Positions 6,035-6,428 of a stretch of DNA of 6,428 nt are shown here, in pieces. The position numbers and the translations under genes were made by a program. The DNA is from Pseudomonas sp. (GTDB lineage Bacteria > Pseudomonadota > Gammaproteobacteria > Pseudomonadales > Pseudomonadaceae): contig JARDZH010000122.1 of the NCBI GenBank assembly GCA_029240955.1, positions 1 to 6,428 of the forward strand, read 5' to 3'. A model generated the notes under the pieces. That model was not told the DNA's origin. It ran no database searches and saw only the letters and a list, made by a program, of their open reading frames with translations. Within the stretch, counting starts at the first letter, position 1. Each line of letters starts with the position of its first letter.

Positions 6035-6060
6035 CAGCCTCCCGCCTGGCGGGAGTGCTG
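6035..6060 (+). terminator. Hairpin between the small exported protein gene and gspE-like gene, possible terminator or attenuator
   Basis: CTCCCGC (6039-6045) pairs perfectly with GCGGGAG (6049-6055) around a 3-nt loop, and the stem extends with CAGC/GCTG past one bulged base at 6056. It begins about 20 nt after the stop at 6013. The following bases (CCACCTTGTCC) hold no real T-run, so termination would be weak; it could instead stabilise the upstream mRNA end. Confidence 0.4.
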
Positions 6061-6080
6061 CCACCTTGTCCCTCCGATGT

Positions 6081-6428
6081 ATGCAGAACTCCTCACCCAT
6101 GCAGTCCACACCCCTCGATGCCACCCGATTACTGATTCCCGACGCAGGGCAGGTCTGTGCCTGGCTGATCGAAAACGCAGGTCTCAAGATTCAGGATCTG
6201 GAGCGTGCACAACGGTTGCAGCAGGAATCCGAAGGCAGCGATCTGCCGGGCTTGCTGACCCGTCTGGGGCTGGTCTCCGAGTTCGAACTGGCCCGCGCCT
6301 GGGCTGCACTGTTGCAAACACCCCTGCTGATGGCCGATGACGCGCCGCCGCTGCTCGATCCAGTGCCAGCGCTGACCGAGCGGTTCATGCGCGATTATCA
6401 AGTGGTGCCGGTCGGCTGGAGCGATGAC
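6081..6428 (+). CDS. gspE: Type II secretion ATPase GspE-like protein, N-terminal part, cut by window end
   Basis: The frame stays open to the last base and gives 116 residues from the ATG at 6081 (MQNSSPMQSTPLDATRLLIP), or 110 from the in-frame ATG at 6099. Neither start has a clear Shine-Dalgarno sequence, so the start is uncertain. The sequence DLPGLLTRLGLVSEFELARAWAALLQTPLL is typical of the GspE/PilB/MshE N-terminal domain that links the hexameric ATPase to the inner-membrane platform. DPVPALTERFMRDYQVVPVGW fits the next segment of that domain. The ATPase core with Walker motifs lies beyond the window. GspE powers assembly of the pseudopilus that pushes folded proteins across the outer membrane. 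PilB or MshE-type pilus ATPases are alternatives that only the missing sequence and downstream genes can exclude. Confidence 0.8.
   Translation, partial: MQNSSPMQSTPLDATRLLIPDAGQVCAWLIENAGLKIQDLERAQRLQQESEGSDLPGLLTRLGLVSEFELARAWAALLQTPLLMADDAPPLLDPVPALTERFMRDYQVVPVGWSDD

Noticed and set aside
6077..6340. An 87-codon frame starting at the ATG at 6077
   Set aside because: It overlaps the gspE-like frame in another phase, is rich in Arg and Ala and shows no family resemblance; the gspE-like frame carries the recognisable secretion ATPase N-terminal domain.

Overview
The window looks like a chromosomal piece of a fluorescent Pseudomonas, most likely of the P. syringae group. This is inferred from moderately high GC, clear Shine-Dalgarno sequences, and protein sequences of Pseudomonas type. 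I ran no database search, so the species call is an impression. There are five protein genes, two of them cut by the window ends. I see no RNA gene, insertion sequence, CRISPR array or prophage.

Layout. (1) 1-1517, minus strand: the first 505 codons of an alpha-ketoglutarate semialdehyde dehydrogenase, cut before its stop. (2) 1518-1838: a 321-bp divergent regulatory region. (3) 1839-2501, plus: a TetR/AcrR-family repressor. (4) 2547-5300, minus: a large secreted family-3 glycoside hydrolase (probable beta-glucosidase) with a PA14 domain inserted in it, convergent with the TetR gene. (5) 5301-5791: a 491-bp AT-rich divergent intergenic region with a long near-perfect inverted repeat and several short palindromes. 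(6) 5792-6013, plus: a 73-residue exported protein of unknown function. (7) 6081-6428, plus: the N-terminal end of a GspE-type type II secretion ATPase, cut by the window end.

How it may fit together. The dehydrogenase is the last step that feeds sugar acids, pentoses or hydroxyproline into the TCA cycle as 2-oxoglutarate. The hydrolase would release sugars from beta-glucosides outside the cytoplasm. Together they suggest use of plant-derived carbon. The type II secretion gene next to a Sec-exported hydrolase raises the possibility that the hydrolase, the small exported protein, or both use that system; this rests on position only. The least explained part is 5301-5791, followed by the small exported protein. 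I found nothing that clearly amounts to a new multi-gene system.
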